Assembly: GCF_016865255.1 (NCBI RefSeq)
Contig: NZ_CP033381.1
Span: 1,116,001 to 1,180,000, forward strand
Source of the DNA: Methylomonas sp. LW13
GTDB taxonomy: Bacteria; Pseudomonadota; Gammaproteobacteria; Methylococcales; Methylomonadaceae
Reading direction: 5' to 3'
DNA length: 64,000 nucleotides
Part shown: piece by piece, positions 17,157 to 25,261 of the stretch
Layout of the letters: every line of letters starts with the position of its first letter
Position numbering within the stretch: the stretch's first letter is position 1
Position numbers and translations under genes: made by a program
The notes under the pieces: generated by a model
What the model saw: the letters and a program-made list of their open reading frames with translations, nothing else
The model's database searches: none
What the model was told of the DNA's origin: nothing

Positions 17157-19046
17157 ATGACCCAAGAATATAACGCGGCCGCCATAGAAGTACTGAGCGG
17201 CCTGGACCCGGTGCGCAAGCGCCCCGGTATGTATACCGATACAACCCGCCCCAACCATTTGGTGCAGGAAGTGGTGGACAACAGCGTGGACGAAGCCTTG
17301 GCCGGCCACGCCGATACCATCAATGTTGTACTCTATAAAGACGGCTCGGTGCGGGTGGATGATAACGGCCGCGGCATGCCGGTGGACATACATCCCGAGC
17401 AGGGCATTCCCGGCGTGGAAGTGATCCTGACCCAACTGCATGCCGGCGGTAAATTCTCCAACAAAAATTATCAATTTTCCGGCGGTCTGCACGGTGTCGG
17501 TGTGTCGGTAGTGAATGCCCTGTCGGAAAAACTGCTGGTTGAGATCAAGCGTGGCGGCGGTGTTTATCAAATGGCGTTCGCCGGCGGCGACAAGGTTGGC
17601 GAGCTGCAGCAAAGCGGTACGGTCGGTAAAAACAACACCGGTACTAGCGTGCATTTTTGGCCGGACGGTAAATATTTCGATTCCAATCGGGTATCGGTCA
17701 GCAAGCTGAAACATGTGTTGCGCGCCAAGGCCGTGTTGTGTCCGGGCTTGAAAATTATTTTAAATTCCGAACTCAGCGACGAACAATTCGAATGGTGCTA
17801 CCAGAACGGCTTGCAGGAATATCTGCTGGACCGGGTCGGCGACGCCGAAATCTTTCCGCAACCGCCGTTCATGGCCAACATGGCGGCCAGCAACGAAGCG
17901 GTGGAGTGGGGCATAGTTTGGACGCCGGACAGTTTGCCGGAAACCATCGCCGAAAGTTATGTGAATCTGGTGCCGACTGCCCAAGGCGGTACTCACGTCA
18001 ACGGCTTGCGCGCCGGCTTGACCGAAGCGATGCGTGAGTTTCTGGATTTTCGCAATCTATTACCGCGCGGGGTGAAAATTGCCCCGGAAGACGTTTGGGA
18101 AAGCTGCCATTTTGTATTGTCGGTAAAACTGGAAGACCCGCAGTTTTCCGGGCAAACCAAGGAGAGGCTGAGTTCGCGCGAATGCGTGACCTTTGTATCC
18201 GGCGTCGCCAAGGATACGTTCAGCCTGTGGCTGAATCAGCATCCGCAGGAAGGCGAAAAGATCGCCGAAATCATCCTGGCTAGCGCCCAGAAACGCCTTA
18301 GAGCAGGCAAAAAAATCGTCCGCAAGAAAATCACCAGCGGCCCGGCTTTGCCCGGCAAACTGGCGGATTGTTCCGGACAGGACTTGAGTCGCACCGAACT
18401 GTTTTTGGTCGAGGGCGATTCGGCCGGCGGCTCGGCCAAGCAGGCGCGGGACCGAGAATTCCAGGCCATCATGCCGTTGCGCGGTAAAATTCTGAACACC
18501 TGGGAAGTCGATTCCGGCGAGGTGATGGCATCTCAGGAGGTACACGACATCGCGGTGGCGCTGGGTATAGAGCCGGACAGCAACGACCTGCAAAATCTGC
18601 GTTACGGCAAGATCTGCATCCTGGCCGATGCCGATTCCGACGGTAACCACATTGCGACTCTGATTTGCGCGCTGTTTTACCAGCATTTCAATGCCTTGGT
18701 CAGAGCAGGGCATGTGTTCGTCGCCATGCCGCCGCTGTACCGGATCGATGTCGGCAAGAAGGTATTTTACGCGCTGGACGAATCGGAGCGCTTGGGCGTG
18801 TTGGCGCGCATCGAAGCCGAGAAACTCACCGGCAAGATCAACATCCAGCGCTTTAAAGGCTTGGGCGAGATGAATCCCTCGCAATTGCGGGAAACCACGA
18901 TGAATCCCGACACCCGCCGCCTGGTGCAGTTAACGGTAGCCGAAAACGACGATACCCGCGAACAGATGGATCTGTTATTGGCGAAGAAGCGTGCCGGCGA
19001 TAGGAAAAGCTGGCTGGAAGATCGGGGTAACTTAGCGCAAATATAA
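17157..19046 (+). CDS. parE: DNA topoisomerase IV subunit B
   Basis: ATPase subunit of topoisomerase IV, which unlinks daughter chromosomes. With the ATG at 17157 (MTQEYNAAAIEVL) the protein has 629 residues, close to E. coli ParE. Seen in order: GHKL ATPase (VVDNSVDEALAGH, DDNGRGMPV, GGLHGVGVSVVNALS), the transducer domain, Toprim motif EGDSAGGSAKQ and DADSDGNHI, and GLGEMNPSQLRETTMNP near the end. The reading frame is open 35 codons further up, but that part has no family match. parC is not in the window. Confidence 0.97.
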   Translation: MTQEYNAAAIEVLSGLDPVRKRPGMYTDTTRPNHLVQEVVDNSVDEALAGHADTINVVLYKDGSVRVDDNGRGMPVDIHPEQGIPGVEVILTQLHAGGKFSNKNYQFSGGLHGVGVSVVNALSEKLLVEIKRGGGVYQMAFAGGDKVGELQQSGTVGKNNTGTSVHFWPDGKYFDSNRVSVSKLKHVLRAKAVLCPGLKIILNSELSDEQFEWCYQNGLQEYLLDRVGDAEIFPQPPFMANMAASNEAVEWGIVWTPDSLPETIAESYVNLVPTAQGGTHVNGLRAGLTEAMREFLDFRNLLPRGVKIAPEDVWESCHFVLSVKLEDPQFSGQTKERLSSRECVTFVSGVAKDTFSLWLNQHPQEGEKIAEIILASAQKRLRAGKKIVRKKITSGPALPGKLADCSGQDLSRTELFLVEGDSAGGSAKQARDREFQAIMPLRGKILNTWEVDSGEVMASQEVHDIAVALGIEPDSNDLQNLRYGKICILADADSDGNHIATLICALFYQHFNALVRAGHVFVAMPPLYRIDVGKKVFYALDESERLGVLARIEAEKLTGKINIQRFKGLGEMNPSQLRETTMNPDTRRLVQLTVAENDDTREQMDLLLAKKRAGDRKSWLEDRGNLAQI

Positions 19047-19090
19047 GCGACACTCTGGCCGGAGTTAGAGGGCTCCGGCTGGCTTGACCG

Positions 19091-19603
19091 TCAAATATCC
19101 ATCAACAGCATTGGAATGCCGTAGGTCAGTATGAAGTAACTAAATGCGTAAACTACGCTGACGCTGGTTGGGTAACTGAAGAAAGCCCGAAAAATATAGC
19201 TGACGATAGAGATATACCAGACAACCAAAAACACCGCGATGCCTATGCCAATTTCTTCGCGGTAGATATGGTGTTGCAATACCAGCCAATAGTCGAGAGC
19301 CTCGGCAGCGACAGCCAAGGTCATGATGAAATTCTCGCAGACGAAAATCGAGGTATACAGCTGATTAAAACAGCCCCATTTTTTTTCCATCAGCAATAAG
19401 ATCGCCACCGAGCCGAAAGCCATGACGGTGCGGCCCAAAACTTCCAATGTGCCGTCCGCCGGATCGGAGATCAAGCCTTCAACAATCATCCCGGAAATCA
19501 GATAGAACGCCACGTTTTTCCACATAAACGAGTTGGGCGGGACTAACTCGGAGGGGTTGTTCAGAAACCAGCAAGAGGATAGATACTTCAGCAGTAGATT
19601 CAT
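19091..19603 (-). CDS. Small polytopic membrane protein, unknown
   Basis: About 170 residues with four or five hydrophobic segments (for example NVAFYLISGMIVEGLI, VMAFGSVAILLLM, IGIAVFLVVWYISIVSYIF, YAFSYFILTYGIPMLL). The ATG at 19603 is chosen; a GTG three codons earlier (19612) is possible. Convergent with parE and divergent from the CvfB-like gene, so it is a single-gene unit. I do not recognise the family. Confidence 0.6.
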   Translation of the reverse strand: MNLLLKYLSSCWFLNNPSELVPPNSFMWKNVAFYLISGMIVEGLISDPADGTLEVLGRTVMAFGSVAILLLMEKKWGCFNQLYTSIFVCENFIMTLAVAAEALDYWLVLQHHIYREEIGIGIAVFLVVWYISIVSYIFRAFFSYPTSVSVVYAFSYFILTYGIPMLLMDI

Positions 19604-19618
19604 AGTCGACACTTATAT

Positions 19619-19641
19619 TCGATAAAAGCAGGTTTTATCGA
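19619..19641. promoter_or_regulatory. TCGATAAAA inverted repeat
   Basis: Perfect 9-base inverted repeat (TCGATAAAA, five-base loop, TTTTATCGA) directly upstream of the small membrane protein gene and 205 bases before the CvfB-like start. It could be an operator or a short hairpin; no T tract typical of a terminator follows. Confidence 0.4.
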
Positions 19642-19770
19642 ATTGAAAAAACCGTCCATTATAGACGGGCGCTAGCATAACGGGGTTTTGACTTCGTTTT
19701 AGGTGCGTATTTGGAGTATAAGGTGCCGCCGTTTAAGGAGATGCAGCCTGCGGTTTTACCGATTCGTTTG

Positions 19771-19776
19771 TATAAT
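19771..19776 (+). promoter_or_regulatory. Possible -10 element of the CvfB-like gene
   Basis: TATAAT preceded by TTTG, 70 bases before the ATG at 19846. The -35 is poor. If used, it excludes the longer start at 19711. Confidence 0.3.
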
Positions 19777-19845
19777 AGCCCTTCATTTCTCCGCGTGTGG
19801 CCAGCAAGTGCCAACGCTCATGCCCAATCAAACTCCGGAACCTTC

Positions 19846-20685
19846 ATGATCGAACTAGGCAAATTCAACACTTTAACCGTCGTCAGCCAACGTGATAATC
19901 AGTATGGTCTGGATGGTGGGGCGCTTGGCGAGATTGGCTTGGCGGACAAAGATGCTGCGGATAATCTAAAGGTTGGCGATACTGTAAACGCCTTTGTCTT
20001 CATTGACGGTAAGAATCAAACTATCGCTACCCTGCAAACGCCGCTTGCGCAAGTCGATCAGGTAGCTTGGTTAAAATGTATATCGCTCAGCCATGCCGGT
20101 GCGTTTTTGGGATGGGGATTGCCCAAGGATTTGTTGTTACCGTTCAGCGAACAGAAGGGGAAAGTCGTCGAAGGCCGTTCTTATCTGGTGCGTCTGTTTT
20201 TAGACGAAAACAACCGCATCGCCGCCACGATGATTTTGGACGATTTCATTCAGGATCAGGCGTTTTATTACAAAGACGGTCAGGCGGTGCAACTCATTAT
20301 CGCCGACGAAACCGACTTGGGTTTTAAAGCGGTGGTGGATAATCAATATTGGGGCGTGTTGTATAAAAGCGAGACTTTTCAGCCCTTGCAAAAAGGCCAG
20401 TCATTGACCGGCTATATTAAAAAAGTCCGCCCCGACAATAAGCTGGATTTGGTCTTGAGCCAGGAAAAATACGGCCAGAAAGTCGATGCCACGTCTGAGA
20501 AGATTTTGACGATACTGGCGAAGCGCGGTGGTTATGTGGCGCTAACCGACAAAAGTGCGCCGGAGATTATTTACGACACCTTTGGCGTCAGTAAAAAAGT
20601 CTTCAAGCAGGCCATAGGCGGCTTGTATAAACAACGGCGGATCGTCATCGAAGAAACCGGTATCCGTTTGGTCGATCAAGCTTAA
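19846..20685 (+). CDS. CvfB/YitL-like S1 RNA-binding protein
   Basis: 279 residues with the CvfB layout: repeated S1-like beta-barrels (MIELGKFNTLTVVSQRDNQYGL at the start, a second near residue 70, a third near 150-215 ending GYIKKVRPDNKLDLVL) and a C-terminal winged helix with the VFKQAIGGLYKQRRIVIEETGI pattern. CvfB-type proteins bind RNA and affect virulence-gene expression in Gram-positives; the role in gammaproteobacteria is not settled. The start at 19846 fits the family N-terminus; the open frame reaches back to 19711 without similarity. Confidence 0.85.
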   Translation: MIELGKFNTLTVVSQRDNQYGLDGGALGEIGLADKDAADNLKVGDTVNAFVFIDGKNQTIATLQTPLAQVDQVAWLKCISLSHAGAFLGWGLPKDLLLPFSEQKGKVVEGRSYLVRLFLDENNRIAATMILDDFIQDQAFYYKDGQAVQLIIADETDLGFKAVVDNQYWGVLYKSETFQPLQKGQSLTGYIKKVRPDNKLDLVLSQEKYGQKVDATSEKILTILAKRGGYVALTDKSAPEIIYDTFGVSKKVFKQAIGGLYKQRRIVIEETGIRLVDQA

Positions 20686-20692
20686 AGAAAAT

Positions 20693-20720
20693 GGAGAGAC
20701 GCAATAGTTTGCGTCTCTCC
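20693..20720. terminator. GGAGAGACGCA hairpin between convergent CvfB-like and P460 genes
   Basis: Perfect 11-base stem (GGAGAGACGCA, ATAGTT loop, TGCGTCTCTCC) lying 8 bases after the CvfB-like stop and 20 bases from the P460 stop. Strong hairpin at a convergent junction, so probably a bidirectional terminator. Same stem core as the hairpins at 12089 and 32403. Confidence 0.65.
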
Positions 20721-20739
20721 CGAGGATCAGCTTTAGAGA

Positions 20740-21222
20740 CTAAGGCCGATATTGCGAGAACACGTAATCGGTTTTTTGCTCCGATGCATGGCAGGCAAAG
20801 CAAGAAGTGCCGCCGTCTTTCACCAGCCGTTCGGTTTTGCTGTTGCCGGCAAAACCTTCAAAGCCCCAGCCGCCGGTCGCGGCAAATTTTTTCGCGTCTT
20901 TCAGCATCACGCCCACCAGCTTGCGTTCGCCTTCCTGGATGGTTTTATCCTTTTCCTGATATTGCAACAAGTCGAACACCAACACCGAGCCGTCTGCGTA
21001 CTTACCGGTTTTCAAACCCGCTTCCGCTTGTTTATTGGCGTAGACATGGTGCAAGCCTTGAAACGGATTCTCCAGGGCGTGGCCGGGTTGAATCAGCATG
21101 CTTTTAGCGTGCAGCCAGTTGCGATAGCCCTCCGGAAACGGTACGGCCTGATCGGCCGCAAACGCGGTAAAGGCAACTGTGCCTAGCAGGCCCGCCATCA
21201 ACAACGAAATGCTTTTTTTCAT
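20740..21222 (-). CDS. Cytochrome P460-family c-type haem protein
   Basis: 160 residues with a 22-residue signal peptide (MKKSISLLMAGLLGTVAFTAFA). The haem c motif CFACH is at 141-145 near the C-terminus, as in cytochromes P460 and c'-beta. FPEGYRNWLHAKSM and GLHHVYAN match the P460 domain. P460 proteins oxidise hydroxylamine or bind NO in ammonia oxidisers and methanotrophs; which of these applies is not visible. An upstream in-frame ATG (21237) would add five residues before MKKS and is less likely. Confidence 0.88.
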   Translation of the reverse strand: MKKSISLLMAGLLGTVAFTAFAADQAVPFPEGYRNWLHAKSMLIQPGHALENPFQGLHHVYANKQAEAGLKTGKYADGSVLVFDLLQYQEKDKTIQEGERKLVGVMLKDAKKFAATGGWGFEGFAGNSKTERLVKDGGTSCFACHASEQKTDYVFSQYRP

Positions 21223-21243
21223 GATCGTATCCCCCATAAAAAG

Positions 21244-21285
21244 TAAAGACCCTATAATTTCGAATCGAAACTATAGGGTCTTTTT
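21244..21285. terminator. AAAGACCCTATA hairpin between the Fae-like and P460 genes
   Basis: Perfect 12-base stem (AAAGACCCTATA ... TATAGGGTCTTT) around a roughly 16-base loop, with T tracts on both strands. On the minus strand it ends fae-like transcripts, or acts in the leader of the P460 gene whose ATG is at 21222; it could therefore be an attenuator. The following 21286-21461 holds no gene. Confidence 0.7.
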
Positions 21286-21461
21286 AAGCGGGTTTGCGGA
21301 TTTTGTCAAACAAATAGTGATGCGCTATTAGTTTGCTTGGCGAAGCGCGGCTGAATAGTAGGTGCGGTGTTAAGCGGGAATGGCGGTTAAGACGAAAGCA
21401 GGGGAGGGAAAGATGGCGTGGCGTTGGGCTGCAAAGGCTTGCAACCCAAGTGACCAGCTAA

Positions 21462-22010
21462 TTAAATCTTACCGTCCAACCCCATCTGAAAATATTTATG
21501 GGTGATTTTTTCTTGGTTTTCCAGCAGCCAATCAATATCCGGCGTGTTGGTCATGGCTTTATGAATGGCTTTGGCCATGGCCTCGCGGTGGATGTTGAAC
21601 AAAATTTGATGATCCAGCTTGTCATCTTTGATCACGCTGGGATTCAACCATACCGAGCAAATAATCCCCAAGTCGTTGGCTTTTTCTTTGGGAATATCAC
21701 CCGCGCGCACGGCATCCAATACGCCGTTAGCAATCGCTGCCTGCACGGTGCCCATTAAAATATTGGTATAACGGCTGTTCTTGACAGTGACCTTGCTGAC
21801 CATCAGCGTGACCGGGCGCACCTGAATATCGGTATTTAAAATCGCGAATACCCGGGTGTGGCCCTGAACTTGATCGCCGGTTAAAGTGGCAATCGCGGTG
21901 CCGACCGGTCCGTCCAGTTCGCCGATGATGATTTCCGGTTCTGCCGCCGTACCGGCTGGGCCGCCCGCTACCAAGGCTTCGCCGGTGCGCATAATGATTC
22001 TTTCGCTCAT
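21462..22010 (-). CDS. Formaldehyde-activating enzyme (Fae) family protein
   Basis: 182 residues aligning with Fae: RTGEALVAGG at the start, EIIIGELDGPVGTA, TLMVSKVTVKN, and GTVQAAIANGVLDAVRAGDIPKEKANDLGIICSVWLNP. Fae joins formaldehyde to tetrahydromethanopterin in methylotrophs. The histidine I recall as catalytic in Methylorubrum Fae (His22, in AHIDLIIG) is replaced here by a Glu-Pro-Glu stretch, and the end diverges, so this is probably a paralogue rather than the working Fae. The ATG at 22010 has GGAGA upstream; the open frame extends 21 codons further without similarity. Confidence 0.85.
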   Translation of the reverse strand: MSERIIMRTGEALVAGGPAGTAAEPEIIIGELDGPVGTAIATLTGDQVQGHTRVFAILNTDIQVRPVTLMVSKVTVKNSRYTNILMGTVQAAIANGVLDAVRAGDIPKEKANDLGIICSVWLNPSVIKDDKLDHQILFNIHREAMAKAIHKAMTNTPDIDWLLENQEKITHKYFQMGLDGKI

Positions 22011-22062
22011 GTGGGTCTCCAAATGTATGTTGAGGTTAGTAATTTTCCGGAGGGAGGGGGAG

Positions 22063-22719
22063 CTAGGCGTCACGGCTCAACACCATCGCCCCGTATTCTT
22101 CCGGTGTGATTATGCCGCCCAGACTTTCTGCAGCGTGACTATCGCAAGCCGGCAACACATCCTGCACCGCATCAATACGCTTCCATTGCGGCAACGGCGT
22201 GTCTTGATGGGCTTGCGGCACGTATTTCGAGCTGGCAAGCCGGCTCATGCGGTGGATATAACGCGGACAGTTGATGAATATCTCGCTAATCGCCACCCGC
22301 ACCATCAGCTCGGCGCCAGGGTATTCGGCCAGCAGCGGATCGTTGGCTTCAATGCGGGCGTCGCCATGCACCCGAATCCGGTGCGGGGTTTCGAAGTCGA
22401 TGAACAGCATGCCGATTTTCGAGTTGCCGTTGATATTGCCCATCGACAAAAACATGCCATTGCCGTCGTAACTGGGGAACGCCAGTTCCTGGGGATTAAC
22501 CACCTTCACCAAGCCGGGATTGCCGCCCTTGTAAGAGCAAGTCGGGTAACCGCGCTGGTCTATCGTAGTCAGAAAGAAAAAATCCCGGCTCTCAATAAAC
22601 GGCTGATGCTGCTCGCTGACTTGCTGTTCAACGATCATTTGTTCCAAACGATCCGCGAGCTTGACGGTGTCGTGTTGAGATTGCAATTGGCGGTGCTGCG
22701 GGCTGTAAAAGTCGCTCAT
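22063..22719 (-). CDS. Pyridoxamine 5'-phosphate oxidase-fold flavin-binding protein
   Basis: 218 residues. FFFLTTIDQRGYPTCSYKGG and the LAFPSYDGNGMFLSMGNI/GNSKIGMLFIDF stretch fit the split-barrel PNPOx-like family, usually FMN- or F420-binding oxidoreductases. A RIRVHGDARI segment completes the barrel. Located just upstream of the Fae-like gene on the same strand (52-base gap), so possibly cotranscribed. Substrate unknown. Confidence 0.75.
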   Translation of the reverse strand: MSDFYSPQHRQLQSQHDTVKLADRLEQMIVEQQVSEQHQPFIESRDFFFLTTIDQRGYPTCSYKGGNPGLVKVVNPQELAFPSYDGNGMFLSMGNINGNSKIGMLFIDFETPHRIRVHGDARIEANDPLLAEYPGAELMVRVAISEIFINCPRYIHRMSRLASSKYVPQAHQDTPLPQWKRIDAVQDVLPACDSHAAESLGGIITPEEYGAMVLSRDA

Positions 22720-22848
22720 GGGCGATGCTCCTTGATGGGATGGTGCGGCGATTCTAACAGGAATGCTGGTTAGTCAGGTTTTGCGGTTGCAAGAAACGGA
22801 ACGCCTGGTCGGATTGCTACGAGGAGCGTGGGAACAATAAAAAACGCC

Positions 22849-23535
22849 TTATTTTCTCAGCCAATTGAACGCCGCGCTTAATTTGCGTTTGGCGTCGTTT
22901 TCGATGATTCGGTCATGAGCCAGCACAATCCGCTCAACATCCAACGCCAGCAGCGCATCGACCGAGCGCGCCAATGCGGTTTTATCTTTAACCAACAGTT
23001 TCATGGTTCGCGACATTGCCAGTTGATCGTAGACGCCGAGCAGTCTCGCTACAACGCGCGCTAATCCGATGTGTTCAGCGCCGAAGCAAAATAGCAGGTC
23101 GGTAAGAATCAAAGTACCCGTTGTGCTGTGAAACCAAGCCGTCTCGTTAATGATGGGTAGGCCTTCCACAAATACGGGGATTAATTCGGTCGTCCAGGCC
23201 GGCTTTTCCAATGGTGACAGCACCGGGTAAGCGCTAAGGTCCGGCCGCTTTTCCGCTAACCCTGGCGCGATATAGCCTTCGGCATTCGGGAACGCCTTCA
23301 TGAATGGCGTAAAAAACAGGTGGTGGCTCTTGTTCGGTGCCAGCACATAACGCACTGGGCCGATTTCGGCAATTTCAGTCACCAGTTGGGCTGACGGCTC
23401 GATCGGCGAATGCACCCAAATCGATCCGTCCCGCAGTTTGACGAAAGTGGCTCTGGTGCTTAGATTTAACGGACCGAATTGAATGGCTTGCTGTGCATAC
23501 CAGATTTGGCCGGGAACGAGAGTTTTTAGGACCAC
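22849..23535 (-). CDS. DUF4336-like metallo-beta-lactamase-fold protein
   Basis: 228 residues beginning at a GTG (23535). The sequence has the DUF4336 pattern: NLSTRATFVKLRDGSIWVHSPIEPS, VRYVLAPNKSHHLFF, GTLILTDLLFCFG and IVLAHDRII, which mirrors a degenerate beta-lactamase fold. The HxHxDH metal motif is reduced to NKSHHLF, so metal binding is uncertain. Transcribed alone; function not known. Confidence 0.7.
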   Translation of the reverse strand: MVLKTLVPGQIWYAQQAIQFGPLNLSTRATFVKLRDGSIWVHSPIEPSAQLVTEIAEIGPVRYVLAPNKSHHLFFTPFMKAFPNAEGYIAPGLAEKRPDLSAYPVLSPLEKPAWTTELIPVFVEGLPIINETAWFHSTTGTLILTDLLFCFGAEHIGLARVVARLLGVYDQLAMSRTMKLLVKDKTALARSVDALLALDVERIVLAHDRIIENDAKRKLSAAFNWLRK

Positions 23536-23613
23536 TTGAGCTTGGGGGGCTGGGTAAATCTGGATATGCTAAAAGACGAAAAGTACGATGTCAAAGCCTT
23601 GAATGGACTAGAA

Positions 23614-23657
23614 GAGTTAGTCCGCGTGGGCACAAAAACCGTGCCCACCCTACGCAG
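23614..23657. repeat. Interspersed palindromic repeat, GTGGGCAC type (copy A)
   Basis: GTTAGTCCGCGTGGGCAC, loop AAAAACC, GTGCCCACCCTACG. Perfect 8-base stem. A relative is at 35231-35268. Intergenic repeats of this look are common in proteobacterial genomes. Confidence 0.65.
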
Positions 23658-23719
23658 CTGGTTTTACAGTTGGATGACGCAGAGCGTATGAACGATAAAT
23701 TAAAGTTAAGTTAGTCTAT

Positions 23720-23959
23720 TCAAGAAAGTAGCTTCAAAAACATGACCACGGTGAATACCAAATTAACCCCGATTGTCCACTTGAGCGTCTTAAACTCCTG
23801 TTCCGTGTAGATTTGATATTTCAGCATCTGTTTCTGTACAAAATGCAGACGGTTTTCCTTGCTGTGCTGTTGGATGGCTTCCACAGCTTTGAATGCTTTA
23901 CACTCGCTGACGCCAGCATTTTTAAGCAGTTCGTAGACTTCTGTGGCGATCTTTGACAT
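23720..23959 (-). CDS. Small coiled-coil protein with C-terminal membrane helix
   Basis: 79 residues: an N-terminal helical region (MSKIATEVYELLKNAGVSECKAFKAVEAIQ), a charged coiled-coil-like middle and one hydrophobic segment at about 61-78 (TIGVNLVFTVVMFLKLLS). The shape resembles DUF1640/CCDC90-type proteins. No partner is obvious. Function unknown. Confidence 0.55.
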   Translation of the reverse strand: MSKIATEVYELLKNAGVSECKAFKAVEAIQQHSKENRLHFVQKQMLKYQIYTEQEFKTLKWTIGVNLVFTVVMFLKLLS

Positions 23960-24287
23960 GTTTTAACTCCGAAATCGTGCAGGGTTTTCTCCCGTATGCC
24001 GCGCCGAGTACCGCAGCTTTCGCCGGGAACAGCCCGAAGGGGCGATGCAGGGATGCATCGCGTTGCCGAAGGGGCAGGAAGCCCCTTTCGGCAACCCCCG
24101 GCGAAAGCGAGGAACGCAGGGCATAAGCGGCATCCGGGTGTCTTTTCTTTTGGATACTTTTCTTTGGACAAGCAAAGAAAAGTATCTCGGCTGTCGGTCC
24201 GAGAACCGACATTAAATTCAGCTTCGCTTTAGCGAAACATATTTCGAAGGAATGGATCGTATATGGCATTTATTAAGACATTTTGCT
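23960..24287. repeat. Palindrome-rich intergenic repeat region
   Basis: No convincing gene. Three inverted repeats are stacked: a short CGATGCA/TGCATCG pair near 24043-24060, GTTGCCGAAGGGGC/GCCCCTTTCGGCAAC at 24062-24095, and a perfect 13-base ATACTTTTCTTTG/CAAAGAAAAGTAT at 24154-24185. Reading frames through it on both strands are by-products of these repeats. It marks the border of an AT-rich island and may be a multicopy element of the genome. Confidence 0.6.
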
Positions 24288-24668
24288 CTAAATTTCATCA
24301 TCTAGGAGATCATCCAAAAGGTTATCAATTCCCGCAGATTTCTCTCTTACTGTATTCATCAAATCAATTAAAGCAGGCGAGTGGTCAGCACATTCCCATA
24401 GAACTCTGTCTTGGGCATCAAGGACAGCAAATACAATTCTTTCAGACCAGTAAAAAGACTCATTTTCAGGGTAGAAACTTTGATATCGTTGCTGATAAAT
24501 TGCAACATATTTGTCTTTGTATTTTGCTTCAAAATATATTGGAACAATATCATCTGTACCTCTTGTGATAGAACTAGGAGGGTCTTTTATATTCCATTGG
24601 ATTTTATTTTCATTGGTAAATCTAATTAATTTTGTTACCAACTGGGTTGCTTTGCTATGAAAACTCAT
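24288..24668 (-). CDS. Unknown 126-aa protein of AT-rich island
   Basis: Soluble, mixed alpha/beta-looking protein (MSFHSKATQLVTKLIRF, then YFEAKYKDKYVAIYQQRYQSFYPENESFYWSERIVFAVLD). The end is acidic (DNLLDDLLDDEI). Not recognised. Its start is 4 bases after the stop of the upstream membrane-protein gene, so the two form an operon. The DNA is visibly richer in A and T than the flanks, which suggests transfer. Confidence 0.6.
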   Translation of the reverse strand: MSFHSKATQLVTKLIRFTNENKIQWNIKDPPSSITRGTDDIVPIYFEAKYKDKYVAIYQQRYQSFYPENESFYWSERIVFAVLDAQDRVLWECADHSPALIDLMNTVREKSAGIDNLLDDLLDDEI

Positions 24669-24672
24669 TATG

Positions 24673-25122
24673 TCAATCCCATTGAGAATCTTTGACTAAT
24701 TGTTGAAGGCTTGTGACTACAGTATTTAGATCAGTATATAGACTCCAGCCCTTATCTTCTGTAATTTCCGAAATACTGGATTTGAATACCATATATTTTC
24801 TAGGTTGAAGTTTCCTTAGAAATTCGTTAATTTTCTTTTGTTCTTCAATAGGTAGTTTAGTTTTGATATTTTCAAGTAGGGCTTTAACTTTTGCAAACAT
24901 TTCTAAGGCTGGTCGTTCATTCGTAGACCAAGTTTTAAGTCTATTCGAAATCTCGGATGTGGCTTTTTCCAACTCTTTGGTAATAGTCGGAAGTCGAGCT
25001 CTACGCAAGAATGATCTACGAATGGTACGCGCCTCAAAAAATAGAAAAATAGTGATTATTAGACCGATAATAGAGCTTATCGAGCTAATATCTATAATCC
25101 ATTGGGGGAGTAAGCTGTTCAA
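24673..25122 (-). CDS. Unknown 149-aa protein with N-terminal membrane helix
   Basis: One hydrophobic segment at about residues 9-30 (IDISSISSIIGLIITIFLFF), then a basic patch and a long helical, charged cytoplasmic part (residues 45-149) with no domain I recognise. Followed after 4 bases by the 126-aa gene. AT-rich like its partner. A membrane-anchored partner plus soluble protein arrangement would suit a small accessory or defence cassette, but nothing in the sequence proves that. Confidence 0.6.
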   Translation of the reverse strand: MNSLLPQWIIDISSISSIIGLIITIFLFFEARTIRRSFLRRARLPTITKELEKATSEISNRLKTWSTNERPALEMFAKVKALLENIKTKLPIEEQKKINEFLRKLQPRKYMVFKSSISEITEDKGWSLYTDLNTVVTSLQQLVKDSQWD

Positions 25123-25261
25123 CTAATTTGTCTCCAAGAACGCCTATTTGTTAATTGTAAAAATGCTAATTATCACAGTTAGAGGGGGCAGAATTAGGTA
25201 GCCGAGTTTTGTCAAAGTGATTAGCCAGAGATGCCAATCGGCTTACTCATGGCTCCATAGA

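Noticed and set aside
23821..24269. Several minus- and plus-strand frames through 23821-24269
   Set aside because: They run through stacked palindromes and mirror each other; treated as a repeat region.
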